34,780 nucleotides of DNA from Phycisphaerae bacterium (GCA_012729395.1 JAAYDF010000343.1:1-34780), one strand, 5' to 3'. Shown: positions 1-9,186, counted from the first letter of the stretch. Numbers and translations: made by a program. The notes: generated by a model not told the origin, from the sequence alone.

Positions 1-127
1 ACGGCGTCACCGCTATCCGCTCATGAAAAAGCCCCGACAAGAGCTGCGCCAAGAAATCGGAAAAACGTAACCGCCCCGCGGAACGCAACTTCCGCACGGC
101 AGTACCATTCATCCTGACACCATTTTC

Positions 128-1318
128 TCAGAGCGGGAACTCGAGCATGCCGGGGCGGACGTGCCACTTGAGACGCTCGGGGTCCACCTCGACGCCCCAC
201 CCGAGGCCGGGCAGCGGTAGCGGACGGCCACCATACCCGAACTGGATCGGGCGGCGGACCACATCGCCGCGCAACAGTCGCCGCCCGTAGCTGCCCTCGG
301 CGAAAGCAATCCCGGGCACGTTCTCGATGAATCGCCGCCCCACGGCCGAGAGAATGCTCGTCTCGCCGACCATGCAGCCCAGTTGCAGCAACAAGCTATG
401 GCGGCGAGCCAGATGCGCCAAACGCAAAGCGGGCAAGAATCCGCCGTTCTTGCTGAGCCGGATGTTCAGACCATCGAGGGCCCCGATGCCGTACAGCCGC
501 TCCGCATCATCCAGGGTCGCCAGCGACTCGTCGGGGATGATGGCCACGCCGGCTCGCTCCTTGAGGGTCACGAAGCCGGCATCATCATCACGGGCCAAGG
601 GTTGCTCGACACAGCGGATGGGCACATCCTTCACCGCCTCGAGCACCTCGCAGGCCCTATCGAGCGTCCAGGCGCCGTTGGCGTCGAGCCGAAGTGTCAG
701 CTTGCGGCCGAGTCCTCGCCCCAGCGCCCGAGCCACCAAGCGAATGCGATCCGGGTCGTCGGGATAGCCGACCTTGAGCTTGAAGTCCCGCAAGCCGTAA
801 AGCCGCATGAGACGTACCGAGCGACGCAGCCGCCGCGTCTCGTCGCCACCGAGCACCCCGCTGTAGCGAACGCTCCGCAGGCTGCCCGGCGAGCCGAAGC
901 CCGGCAGGCCGTACCAACCCACCGCCTCGCTGATCGGTTTGCCGAAGTGCCGGCTGTAAGCATCGAGCAGAGCCAACTCCACGCCTGCCCGGGCCGCGGT
1001 GACTACTCGCCCCTCCGTGTCGTGCGTGGACAAGGCCTCGATCCGCTCGAGAGCCTCGGGGAAGTGCCGTGGATGGTAGCTCGCCAAGGCATCCAGCATC
1101 TCCCGTCGGATCCAACTGATGGCCGACTCCACCGTCTCGCCCGATACGTACGGCCGCGGCAAGGTTTCACCGAAACCCAGCGTGCCGTCCGCCAGCTCGA
1201 TCTGCACGACCAAGGGGTCCGCCTCGTGGCGAACGTGGCCGGCATGCGAGAACTTGCGGCGAAGTGGGATCGCCAGCGGATACAGGCGAATGCACCGGAT
1301 GTGCGAACGAGAGGTCAC
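128..1318 (-). CDS. Enolase-superfamily enzyme (mandelate racemase/muconate lactonizing type)
   Basis: A 396-residue protein with the complete enolase-superfamily barrel signature. The KxK pair is K180/K182 in FKLKVG. The three metal ligands are D212 (LRLDANGAW), E238 (CVEQPL) and D263 (IIPDESL). A second catalytic lysine, K290, sits in NIRLSKNGG. This arrangement fits the muconate-lactonizing/dipeptide-epimerase branch, whose members abstract a proton alpha to a carboxylate and stabilise an enolate on Mg2+. The C-terminal barrel has LGCMVGETS where classic dipeptide epimerases have a different specificity loop, so the substrate is unknown. The start is GTG, sharing GTGA with the stop of the upstream membrane microprotein, so translation is probably coupled. 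The operon suggests that its substrate is imported by the symporter at 1455-3236. Fold assignment is confident; specificity is not. Confidence 0.88.
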   Translation of the reverse strand: MTSRSHIRCIRLYPLAIPLRRKFSHAGHVRHEADPLVVQIELADGTLGFGETLPRPYVSGETVESAISWIRREMLDALASYHPRHFPEALERIEALSTHDTEGRVVTAARAGVELALLDAYSRHFGKPISEAVGWYGLPGFGSPGSLRSVRYSGVLGGDETRRLRRSVRLMRLYGLRDFKLKVGYPDDPDRIRLVARALGRGLGRKLTLRLDANGAWTLDRACEVLEAVKDVPIRCVEQPLARDDDAGFVTLKERAGVAIIPDESLATLDDAERLYGIGALDGLNIRLSKNGGFLPALRLAHLARRHSLLLQLGCMVGETSILSAVGRRFIENVPGIAFAEGSYGRRLLRGDVVRRPIQFGYGGRPLPLPGLGWGVEVDPERLKWHVRPGMLEFPL

Positions 1319-1458
1319 GACTCTTGGTTTTCACTGAGCCGGCGGAACATCTTCTTCACATCGAAGAACCCGCCGATGCTGATCACGACGGCCAAACCGA
1401 AGTAACTGACCAAGGCCAGGATCAGAACAATGCACCAGAAGATACCCCACGCACTCAT
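1315..1458 (-). CDS. Single-pass membrane microprotein between symporter and enzyme
   Basis: A 47-residue ORF. It begins MSAWGIFWCIVLILALVSYF, continues as one hydrophobic segment to about residue 31, then has a short charged tail (DVKKMFRRLSENQES). Its ATG overlaps the symporter stop as ATGA, and its own stop overlaps the next start as GTGA, so all three genes are chained by 4-base overlaps. Small hydrophobic subunits encoded beside SSS and NSS transporters are known, and this is probably one of them, placed in the inner membrane with the symporter. The function is inferred from position and topology only. It is short enough to be missed by length-filtered gene calling. Confidence 0.8.
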   Translation of the reverse strand: MSAWGIFWCIVLILALVSYFGLAVVISIGGFFDVKKMFRRLSENQES

Positions 1459-3236
1459 GCGCCACCCCCTGCCATAAAGGAGCCCGTGCCCACACGCGGC
1501 CCGTTGGCTGAATCATGCAATCGTTCACTGATCACCGAACCCACCACCATACCCAGGATGGCCAGCGGGAAGCTCAACAGACCCGTGTAAGCTTCAGTCA
1601 GCCATTGGCTCATGCTCGCGATGATTCCCTGGGCTTCGTAGCCCGCCTGGCGCACCTCTGGTTCAACGATCAGGCTGGCGATCCGCAGGAAGAGGTAGGC
1701 CAGACCGGGCAGTGCTCCTCCGACGAGCCCGAGGTAGGCCCCCATCCGGTTGGCCCGTTTCCAGTAAAGGCCCATGGCCACCAGCGCCGCTGCTCCGGAG
1801 ATGTACATCGTGCCGGTCATGGCCAGGTAGTTCCAGATGGCCCCCGGGGCCTTGAACCACAACCCCCAGCCTAGCAGGAAACCTCCCAGGCAGAGGATGA
1901 AGAACCGTGTGATCCAAATCCGCGAGCGCTGCGGAACCTCGCAGCCAAGGAGCCGTGAGATCGGCACCACGAGATCCTCGGTCAGCACGCCGCTCCAGGC
2001 GAGCAGGTAACCGGAGTGGGTGGACATGAGGGCGGCGAGCATGCCTGCCAGCAGGAAGCCGACCAGCCCGGCTGGCAGATGAGTCAGGAAGCTGGGCATG
2101 GCCTGCAGAGCATCAAGCTTGGCGAGGCTCGCGCTGTCGAGGTGGTGGCTGAAGTAGGCCAGGGCGGCGATGCCCCAGAGGATGGGAATGATCGCCCGGC
2201 CGAAGTAGTTGATCGCGGTCAGCGTCCACATGGTCTGGGCGGTGCGCGGCGAATCGGTGGCCGCAGTGCGAAAGGCCTGCGTCTGCCAGGTATTCGTGCC
2301 CGTCCAGTGCATGCTTTGCCAGATGACCCAGGCCAAGCCGAGCCCCAGGACCCCGGTGGCCGCCTCCTGCGTGGTGAAGGGGTTCATGCCATAACCGGGC
2401 CGATGCTCCTGCACGGCGGCCACAATGCCCGACAGCCCGCCCACGTCCGAATGAGTCAATACCCACCACGTTGTCAGCCCCATCCCGATCGACAGCACGA
2501 TGAACTGGACATAGTCGGTCAGCGCGACCGACACCATGCCGCCCATCAGGGTATAGAGCAGCACCAGGATGAGGAGCACGGTCATGGCCAGCTTGATGGA
2601 GGGGATGACCCACACGTCCTCTGGAGTAGCGGGTTGCCCGGCCAAGGCATCGCTCACACCATCCGGGCCGGGCTGCGCCACGTCGGCCGGGTTCGTGTCG
2701 GCCTGCTGCGCCGGGGCGACGGGATCCGTCCACACGAAGGAGACCTTCATATCCGAGGCAATTTTCACGTCGGGCATGCCGGTGATGATCCGCACGAAAT
2801 CGGCCTCGACCCGGAGGAAGACACCGTAGTTGAGGATGCCGGCGGTCGCGATGATGAAGCCGCCCAGGATGCGCACGTTACCGCCGTACCGCTTCTGGTA
2901 GTACTCGGCCACGGTGGTCACGCCCGAGGCCCGCAGGCCGCTGACCATGAAGCCGGTGAGTCCGACCACGAGAGTCGCCACCCCCGCGATCACGCCGAGC
3001 ATCATGGCCGACAGGCCGTTACGGTAGCCGAACTCGGCCATGTACATGACCGTGACCAAGCCCATCTCGGTCGCGGTGAGCGTGGCGGTGGCCAGAAAGA
3101 TACTGAGCGTCCGGCCAGCGAGAAGGAAGTCATCCTGGCCCCGAATGAACCGCCGACAGAGGAAGCCGGGCAGAGTGGCCACCAGGATGTAGACGCCGAC
3201 GATCCACCAGTCGACTGTGGCAAAGGCAAGAGGCAT
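1455..3236 (-). CDS. Sodium/solute symporter (SSS family)
   Basis: A 593-residue polytopic membrane protein with about 13 hydrophobic segments and the layout of the SSS (SLC5-like) family. It opens with VDWWIVGVYILVATLPGF, followed by the RGQDDFLLAGRTLS loop typical of family N-termini. Further on come TTVAEYYQKRYGG, MGGMVSVALTDYVQF and the GMLAALMSTHSGYLLAWSGV helix, which resembles the sodium-binding helix of the family. A hydrophilic insert rich in Pro, Ala and Asp lies at about residues 155-200. The chosen ATG has CGGAG eight bases upstream; the frame stays open further 5', but that sequence is antisense to the neighbouring gene and does not look coding. It is first in a coupled operon with the microprotein and the enolase-superfamily enzyme, so it probably imports that enzyme's carboxylate substrate. 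The solute is unknown. Confidence 0.9.
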   Translation of the reverse strand: MPLAFATVDWWIVGVYILVATLPGFLCRRFIRGQDDFLLAGRTLSIFLATATLTATEMGLVTVMYMAEFGYRNGLSAMMLGVIAGVATLVVGLTGFMVSGLRASGVTTVAEYYQKRYGGNVRILGGFIIATAGILNYGVFLRVEADFVRIITGMPDVKIASDMKVSFVWTDPVAPAQQADTNPADVAQPGPDGVSDALAGQPATPEDVWVIPSIKLAMTVLLILVLLYTLMGGMVSVALTDYVQFIVLSIGMGLTTWWVLTHSDVGGLSGIVAAVQEHRPGYGMNPFTTQEAATGVLGLGLAWVIWQSMHWTGTNTWQTQAFRTAATDSPRTAQTMWTLTAINYFGRAIIPILWGIAALAYFSHHLDSASLAKLDALQAMPSFLTHLPAGLVGFLLAGMLAALMSTHSGYLLAWSGVLTEDLVVPISRLLGCEVPQRSRIWITRFFILCLGGFLLGWGLWFKAPGAIWNYLAMTGTMYISGAAALVAMGLYWKRANRMGAYLGLVGGALPGLAYLFLRIASLIVEPEVRQAGYEAQGIIASMSQWLTEAYTGLLSFPLAILGMVVGSVISERLHDSANGPRVGTGSFMAGGGA

Positions 3237-3407
3237 AGGCTGGTCTCCGCTCCTTCCTGTGAGTTGCCGGGTTGGTCGCCAACGCCCATTCTCGTCCGGC
3301 CAAATGCCGATCGACCAACCGGGACGCGTGGCCGATATTCTCGGACCCACGCGACCACTTGTCCAGTGCGGCATCAGGGTGGATCCTGACAGGTGAGGCG
3401 GGGGTTT

Positions 3408-3469
3408 CCAGCGAGCGGCGGGGTTCATCCCCGCCGAGCAGCGCCGGGATGCACCCGGCGGCTCGCTGG
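3408..3469. repeat. Perfect three-way-junction palindrome
   Basis: A 62-base element in the 318-base gap between two divergent genes. The outer arms CCAGCGAGC (3408-3416) and GCTCGCTGG (3461-3469) are perfect complements. Directly inside lie two perfect hairpins: GGCGGGG-TTCAT-CCCCGCC (3417-3435) and CGCCGGG-ATGCA-CCCGGCG (3442-3460). They are separated by GAGCAG. Every arm is fully paired and both loops are five bases. It could be a REP-type element, a structured RNA or a protein-binding site in the shared promoter region. I see nothing else definable in the gap apart from the two ribosome binding sites. Confidence 0.85.
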
Positions 3470-3554
3470 CGTGGCGACTCGCCGGGGTCCACGGCCGGTT
3501 ACTGGCCCTGGGCCCCGATCGTGCCGATAAACCACCATCGGAAGGAGTCTGCGC

Positions 3555-4250
3555 ATGGATCGAGCGGTGATCCTTCTCAGCGGCGGGATCAACAGCACCG
3601 TGGCAACGGCCGTCAGCCGGGAGCAATACGAGCCCGCGCTGCTGCACGTCGCATGGGGACATCGGGCCGCCGAGCGCGAGCTGCTGGTGTTCGAGCAGTT
3701 GGCGGCCGAGTTCCATATCGAGCAGACCATGGTGGCGGAGTTGTCCTGTCTGGCGATGTTCGGCGGCAACAGCCGGGTATCGCGCCGCCTGCCGATCGAG
3801 GATGCGGCCACGCTGGGCTCCGCGATCCCGGCCACCTTCGCGATGGGGACGATCCCCGCCATGCTGAGCGTGGCCGCCACCTGGGCCGCCAGCATCAAGG
3901 CCAAGCGGATCATCGTTGGGATCAGTGAGAACCACCGCATACCCGGGCCGGCTGTTTGCGATCTGTACCCCGATCACCGGCGTGACTTCCTGCAAACCTT
4001 CAACCTCATGCTGCACTACGCCAAACCGGCTGAACGAGATCTCTTCGTCGAGGCCCCGCTGATTGATTTGAGCCGGGCCGAGGTGGTCAAGCTCGGCCAG
4101 CGGCTGGGTGTGCCGTTCGATAAGACCTGGAGCTGTTACGCGAACAACGACCGGCCATGCGGTCGATGCCGCCCCTGCACCACCCGGGCGGCGGGATTCC
4201 TCCAGGCCGGCCTACCCGACCCGCTCTTGCTCGAACCCGCCCAGGCATAG
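3555..4250 (+). CDS. QueC-like PP-loop enzyme (7-cyano-7-deazaguanine synthase family), divergent
   Basis: A 231-residue protein of the QueC/ExsB family, which makes preQ0 from 7-carboxy-7-deazaguanine with ATP and ammonia. Family marks are the N-terminal PP-loop SGGINST (residues 9-15), YPDHRRDFLQTFN (138-150) matching the YPDCRxEF region, and the C-terminal zinc site C194, C202, C205, C208 followed by RAAGF. Length is normal. Two departures stand out: the Asp of the canonical SGGxDS loop is Asn13, and the usual VPxRN segment is replaced by TFAMGTIPAML (94-104). The protein may therefore be altered in ATP or substrate handling. GGAAGGAG lies seven bases before the ATG. No queD, queE or queF is nearby. 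Family membership is clear; the canonical activity is uncertain. Confidence 0.8.
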   Translation: MDRAVILLSGGINSTVATAVSREQYEPALLHVAWGHRAAERELLVFEQLAAEFHIEQTMVAELSCLAMFGGNSRVSRRLPIEDAATLGSAIPATFAMGTIPAMLSVAATWAASIKAKRIIVGISENHRIPGPAVCDLYPDHRRDFLQTFNLMLHYAKPAERDLFVEAPLIDLSRAEVVKLGQRLGVPFDKTWSCYANNDRPCGRCRPCTTRAAGFLQAGLPDPLLLEPAQA

Positions 4251-4409
4251 CCCGTTCACGGCCTCGCATCCCTGCACGCCCGCCATCACCGGTTGACCCT
4301 CTTGCCGCAATTGACTACAACACCATGCAACCAAGGCGTTGGAGATCTCGCGCCGAGCGGGCCATGGCCGCGCCGCGCGATGGCCATACCTATCGAAGAG
4401 GTGATAGCT

Positions 4410-5726
<1,317 letters not shown>

Positions 5727-5830
5727 GGACCTCTGCGGTACCCCTTCTTGTGCAACTGGGAGGTGGCCTGCAGCGCGGGTTCGCCCACAGGACTACACGG
5801 CTTGCCGTTATGGTCACCCCCGCCGCCGCG

Positions 5831-5859
5831 GCCTGCCCGCCGTGGCGGGGTGGACAGGC
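5831..5859. repeat. GC-rich hairpin downstream of xylA
   Basis: An imperfect palindrome: GCCTG (5831-5835) pairs with CAGGC (5855-5859) and CCCGCC (5836-5841) with GGCGGG (5844-5849). The 15-base core CCCGCCGTGGCGGGG recurs exactly at 7501-7515, so this is a dispersed repeat. It could act as a transcription terminator for xylA about 110 bases upstream, but there is no T-run. Further GC-rich sequence including GGCCGCTAC lies about 50 bases downstream. Confidence 0.55.
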
Positions 5860-5986
5860 TGTGGCGACCGCTGGCTTGCATGGGATTTTGACGGCTGCCA
5901 GGGACAACGGCCGCTACGGGACTTCATGAGATACCCTGGCAGACAGTTCACGGCAGTTGGAAGTCAGTTAAGGAGTGGACACAAAT

Positions 5987-6523
5987 ATGCTGTACATTCT
6001 GCTTGCACTACTGGTAGTTCTCGCCATCGGGGCATTGGCGGTCATCTTTTCTCGGCTTCAGCCACAGGCCAAGGCACCCAGACTGCCTTACGTCAAGAAG
6101 AGCTATCTCTTAACCAAGGCCGAGAAGGCATTCTACGGGGTTCTCCTTCAGGCCGCACCGGAAGACTACGTGGTCTTGCTCAAGGTCCGGCTTGCCGACG
6201 TCCTCGATGTTGAACGCGGGGCCAATCAGCCCCAGGGCCACCGCAACCGGATCGACCGCAAACACTTGGACTTGCTGTTGTGCGACAAGCAGCGGCTTGA
6301 ACCGCAAGTGGCCATCGAGCTTGACGACGCCAGCCACCAGCGGCAGCATCGGCAAGACCGCGATGCGTTCCTCGACGGAGCCTGTGCCGTCGCAGGCCTG
6401 CCGCTTCTGCGTATCCCAGCACAGAAAAGCTACCACCTCCGCGAGCTACAATCGGCGATTCAAAGCCACTTGGGCAGCCACCTCCCTCCCAATACAGAAC
6501 CGCGGGAGCCCCGGACCATATGA
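5987..6523 (+). CDS. Membrane-anchored DUF2726 protein
   Basis: A 178-residue protein. Residues about 2-20 form one N-terminal transmembrane segment (LYILLALLVVLAIGALAVIF). The remainder matches the DUF2726 pattern: LLTKAEKAFYGVLLQA, YVVLLKVRLADVLDV, RKHLDLLLCD, a VAIELDDASHQR core, and RDAFLDGACAVAGLPLLRIPA. This domain has been regarded as related to very-short-patch-repair and other restriction-like nuclease folds; I treat any nuclease activity here as unproven. ATG at 5987 is preferred over an in-frame GTG at 5975 because AAGGAG lies 11 bases before the ATG and overlaps the GTG. Its stop overlaps the next start (ATGA), coupling it to the lipoprotein at 6520. Confidence 0.8.
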   Translation: MLYILLALLVVLAIGALAVIFSRLQPQAKAPRLPYVKKSYLLTKAEKAFYGVLLQAAPEDYVVLLKVRLADVLDVERGANQPQGHRNRIDRKHLDLLLCDKQRLEPQVAIELDDASHQRQHRQDRDAFLDGACAVAGLPLLRIPAQKSYHLRELQSAIQSHLGSHLPPNTEPREPRTI

Positions 6524-7383
6524 GCAATTCCGCAACGATGAGATTCTCATGGAATCTGCGTTCGCAGTCCAAGGAAGGCCACGGACTCATCGTGTCGATA
6601 CTCCCGGCAATCATCCTGGCGACGGTCTGCGGCTGCCAGGAACCGGGCGGGCGAGCGCTGACGTTGGTGAGCTGGAACGTGCGCCACTGCGAGGCAGGGG
6701 TGGACGCGGTGGCGGCGGAGCTGCGATCGGTCGGCCCCGACGTCATCTGCCTACAGGAAACGAAGTCCGGGCGCTGGACGCCGGACGGGATACACCAGGG
6801 AGAGCGCATCGCCGAGCAACTGGGTATGCGCCAGTTGTCCTCGGACGAGGAGCTGGTCGAAGACCACGAGGAGCAGGCCAGTCTCCTCTACCGTGGCGAG
6901 CTGCGGAATACGGAGTTGCTCAAGGCGGGGAACGGACGGGCCTACGGCGTGACCACGGTCATCGACTGGGAAGGCGTGCCGATTCGGGTGGTCTGTCTCC
7001 ATCTGACCGACAACTCGCTGGCGGACCCGGTATGGTTCTTGAGAACCGGATGGCATCGCCTGCGTGAGGTGGCCGACCTGGGTCGCCGGCTGAACCGCTG
7101 GAAGGGCGAGATCATCGTCGCGGGTGATTTCAACGCCATCCCCGGCATGCCCGAGCATCTCATCATGGCCTCACGGCTGCTCTGGGTGCCGTTCATCCAC
7201 CCCACTCATCCGACGGCCCTGCCGCTGCTGTGTCTTGACCATGTCTACCATACCCGCGGCCTGCACGTCGGTTCACTCGAGATCCGATCGAGCAGCGCTT
7301 CCGATCACCTCATGGTCGTCGCTCGCGTGCAAGTCCGCGTCGGCAGCCAAGAAACCGGACACAAGCCGGAAAATGGCGAATAA
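6520..7383 (+). CDS. Lipoprotein of the endonuclease/exonuclease/phosphatase fold
   Basis: A 287-residue protein with an N-terminal hydrophobic segment (about 22-37) ending in the lipobox-like VCGC, so Cys39 is the probable lipidation site. The mature part has the metal-dependent phosphoesterase signatures in order: LVSWNVRH (49-56), ICLQETK with the metal-binding Glu, HLTDNS, VAGDFNAIPG, CLDHVY and the C-terminal SASDHLMV with the catalytic Asp-His. Members hydrolyse DNA, phosphoinositides or other phosphodiesters; the substrate cannot be told here. The lipobox suggests an extracytoplasmic location. The start overlaps the DUF2726 stop (ATGA). Pairing a possible nuclease-like membrane protein with an exported phosphodiesterase could point to a shared nucleic-acid or envelope role, which is inference. 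Confidence 0.86.
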   Translation: MSNSATMRFSWNLRSQSKEGHGLIVSILPAIILATVCGCQEPGGRALTLVSWNVRHCEAGVDAVAAELRSVGPDVICLQETKSGRWTPDGIHQGERIAEQLGMRQLSSDEELVEDHEEQASLLYRGELRNTELLKAGNGRAYGVTTVIDWEGVPIRVVCLHLTDNSLADPVWFLRTGWHRLREVADLGRRLNRWKGEIIVAGDFNAIPGMPEHLIMASRLLWVPFIHPTHPTALPLLCLDHVYHTRGLHVGSLEIRSSSASDHLMVVARVQVRVGSQETGHKPENGE

Positions 7384-7500
7384 CAGACAGCCGTCAGCGG
7401 GCACGTACGTTTTGAGCGCCTTTCCAGAGTACAGCCTCGTCCGTGCTGGGACCGACATTCATGCCGGGTCGGCCGGATCCGACCGTCCGGCTCCCTGCAG

Positions 7501-7515
7501 CCCGCCGTGGCGGGG
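7501..7515. repeat. Copy of a 15-base palindromic core
   Basis: CCCGCCGTGGCGGGG, identical to the core at 5836-5850, lies between two convergent genes (lipoprotein ending 7383, HD-GYP gene ending 7581). About 30 bases upstream is a second weak inverted repeat around GGATCC. It may serve as a bidirectional terminator; no T-run is present on either strand. Confidence 0.5.
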
Positions 7516-7580
7516 CAACTCGTGGATGGTTGCCTGCCTCGGTCATTGGCCTTCTGAACGGTCATGAATCTCGAAAGGGT

Positions 7581-8816
7581 CTACGGGAACGCCGCCTCGA
7601 TGGGGGTACGAAAGCCTTCGCGGGTGGCAATCTCGGGCGGCTGCTCGTTATAGAGGTACGCGAGGTCTTCGCCGCGGAAGGATCTGACTCGCAGATCCGG
7701 CCGCTCTTCAAGGCACAGGGGTCCTTCCATGTCGGCCTGGGGCAATGGACGGTTGTCGGCGTCGAAGGCGACGACGACGGTGGGCAGGAACGGCCGGTGA
7801 CGATTGTAGCGAACCACGACCGCGTAACGCCCATCTTGCAGGTGGAGCTTGGCGCCGATCGGAAAGGGCTGAATGAGCCGGGCGAAGACCGCCATGAGCT
7901 CCGGATCGTAGGCGTGCCGATAAGGGCCGTTGGACATCTCCCAGAGCACCCGCCCGGGCGATTTGGCCTGGCGGTAAACGCGTTCCGAAGTGGCGGCGTC
8001 GTAGGCGTCGGCGATGCGAACGATCCTGCTGAAGACGTGCAGCTTCTCGGCAACGATGCCCTTGGGGTAGCCGGAGCCCGCGAAGTTCTCATGGTGAGTG
8101 CGGACGATCATCCGGGCGACGGCGGAGAAGTTGTCCGGCAACATGTCGGCCCCGACGTTGGGGTGTTTGAGGACGGCCTGGCGGTCGGCCTCGCTGAGCG
8201 GTTTGTCGCTGGTGAGGACGTGTTGGATGGGCAGCATGCCCAGGTCGATGAAGATGGCCCCGAGTCCCAGCGGGGTGAGGTCCGAGGCGAAGTCGTGCCG
8301 CAGGCCCCGGGCCAGGGTTTGGCGCTGACGCTCGGCGGCGACGTACGTCTGCACCGCCGAACCGAGCAGCATGCTCAGATAGAATACGTTGCCAGCGTGG
8401 GTGCTGAGGTAGTTGGCCGGATCCAGGCTTCGCGCCAGCAGGGCGACCGTGTTGCGATGACCCCGCAGGTACTCGAGGATTTCAGCGACGGCGGCGTGGA
8501 TCGCGTCGAAATTGACCCCTTGCAGCGAAGCGCGTTCGGAAAAGCGCTGCTGCACGTCGACCATCGATTCCGAGATTCGCTGTTGGGCGAAACTGGCCGC
8601 GTCGCGTTCTCGGGCGTCGTCCTCAAACTCGATCACGTCGTCGAGAATGGGGTCGCCGACACGCACGCTGAGTCCCGGATACCGCCGCTTGAGTACGTCG
8701 ATGTCACCGGCGGTGAGCGACTTGCCGCCCTGCAGCATGACTCGCTCGCCGGAGACGATGGGCTCGAAGAGCCGCATTCCCGGCTCCAGCTCATCACAGG
8801 CCACTAAAATCGGCAC
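7581..8816 (-). CDS. HD-GYP-domain protein with altered HD dyad
   Basis: A 411-residue cytoplasmic protein. The N-terminal 60 residues (EPGMRLFEPIVSGERVMLQGG) resemble the segment that often precedes HD-GYP domains. The HD-GYP domain spans about 135-300: H140 (STHAGNVFY), a degenerate dyad at 189-194 (FIDLGM where the family has LHDIGK), KHPNVGADML, HHE at 241-243, the GYP motif in GSGYPKG (247-253), and FSRIVRIADAYDAATSERVYR with D270 and D273. The dyad His is Ile190 (codon ATC), so metal binding and cyclic-di-GMP hydrolysis may be impaired. The C-terminus (about 305-411) is a beta-rich region seen in many HD-GYP proteins. The start is GTG with GGAGG eight bases upstream. It lies beside a chemoreceptor on the same strand, 370 bases apart. 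Confidence 0.88.
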   Translation of the reverse strand: MPILVACDELEPGMRLFEPIVSGERVMLQGGKSLTAGDIDVLKRRYPGLSVRVGDPILDDVIEFEDDARERDAASFAQQRISESMVDVQQRFSERASLQGVNFDAIHAAVAEILEYLRGHRNTVALLARSLDPANYLSTHAGNVFYLSMLLGSAVQTYVAAERQRQTLARGLRHDFASDLTPLGLGAIFIDLGMLPIQHVLTSDKPLSEADRQAVLKHPNVGADMLPDNFSAVARMIVRTHHENFAGSGYPKGIVAEKLHVFSRIVRIADAYDAATSERVYRQAKSPGRVLWEMSNGPYRHAYDPELMAVFARLIQPFPIGAKLHLQDGRYAVVVRYNRHRPFLPTVVVAFDADNRPLPQADMEGPLCLEERPDLRVRSFRGEDLAYLYNEQPPEIATREGFRTPIEAAFP

Positions 8817-9026
8817 AATCTAGTCCTCCCTGCTCACCTGGCGGATAGCCCGTCCGTTGCCGTCACACCTCTGGCCACGTTGTTCTGACAGAAGTGTACC
8901 ATGTTGAGTATCGTCGGCGGGTGAGTTGGCCGAAATTCAGCAAAAAAAACCGGCGCGAGTTCCCGCGGACAGACTGCCCGAATGTAGCCTTTTCTGTGCG
9001 GCCGGATGATGACGTCCGAGAAGTGG

Positions 9027-9068
9027 GCGGACCCGCGGTCCAGGGGGTTTCCCGGACCGCGGGTCCGC
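9027..9068. repeat. Long perfect inverted repeat
   Basis: A 15-base stem: GCGGACCCGCGGTCC (9027-9041) is exactly complementary to 9054-9068. The 12-base spacer (9042-9053, AGGGGGTTTCCC) can itself fold GGG on CCC. It lies in the 370-base gap 8817-9186 between the chemoreceptor gene and the HD-GYP gene, both on the minus strand. The rest of the gap has the chemoreceptor terminator (9135-9168), an A-run at 8942-8949 and no gene I can support. Confidence 0.8.
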
Positions 9069-9134
9069 GGTATCGCGCGTCACGATGGGAGGTCAGTGAC
9101 CGGATACCAGGGGCGAATGGGGTATCCTGACAGA

Positions 9135-9168
9135 CCGGCCAGCCACCCCCCGACGAGTGGCTGGCCGG
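9135..9168 (-). terminator. Terminator-like hairpin after the chemoreceptor gene
   Basis: CCGGCCAGCCAC (9135-9146) and GTGGCTGGCCGG (9157-9168) are perfect 12-base complements around a 10-base loop, starting 19 bases beyond the stop of the chemoreceptor gene. No T-run follows on the minus strand, so termination by an intrinsic mechanism is likely but not certain. Confidence 0.65.
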
Positions 9169-9186
9169 CCGCTTACGTTGCGCCCG

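Noticed and set aside
383-1405. Long plus-strand open frame opposite the enolase-superfamily gene.
   Set aside because: It is the antisense shadow of a gene with full catalytic motifs, and its translation shows no recognisable domain.
3237-4016. The symporter frame stays open far upstream, which would give an 853-residue protein.
   Set aside because: The extension is antisense to the QueC-like gene, crosses the three-way palindrome, and has no protein character; the ATG at 3236 has a ribosome binding site and matches the family N-terminus.
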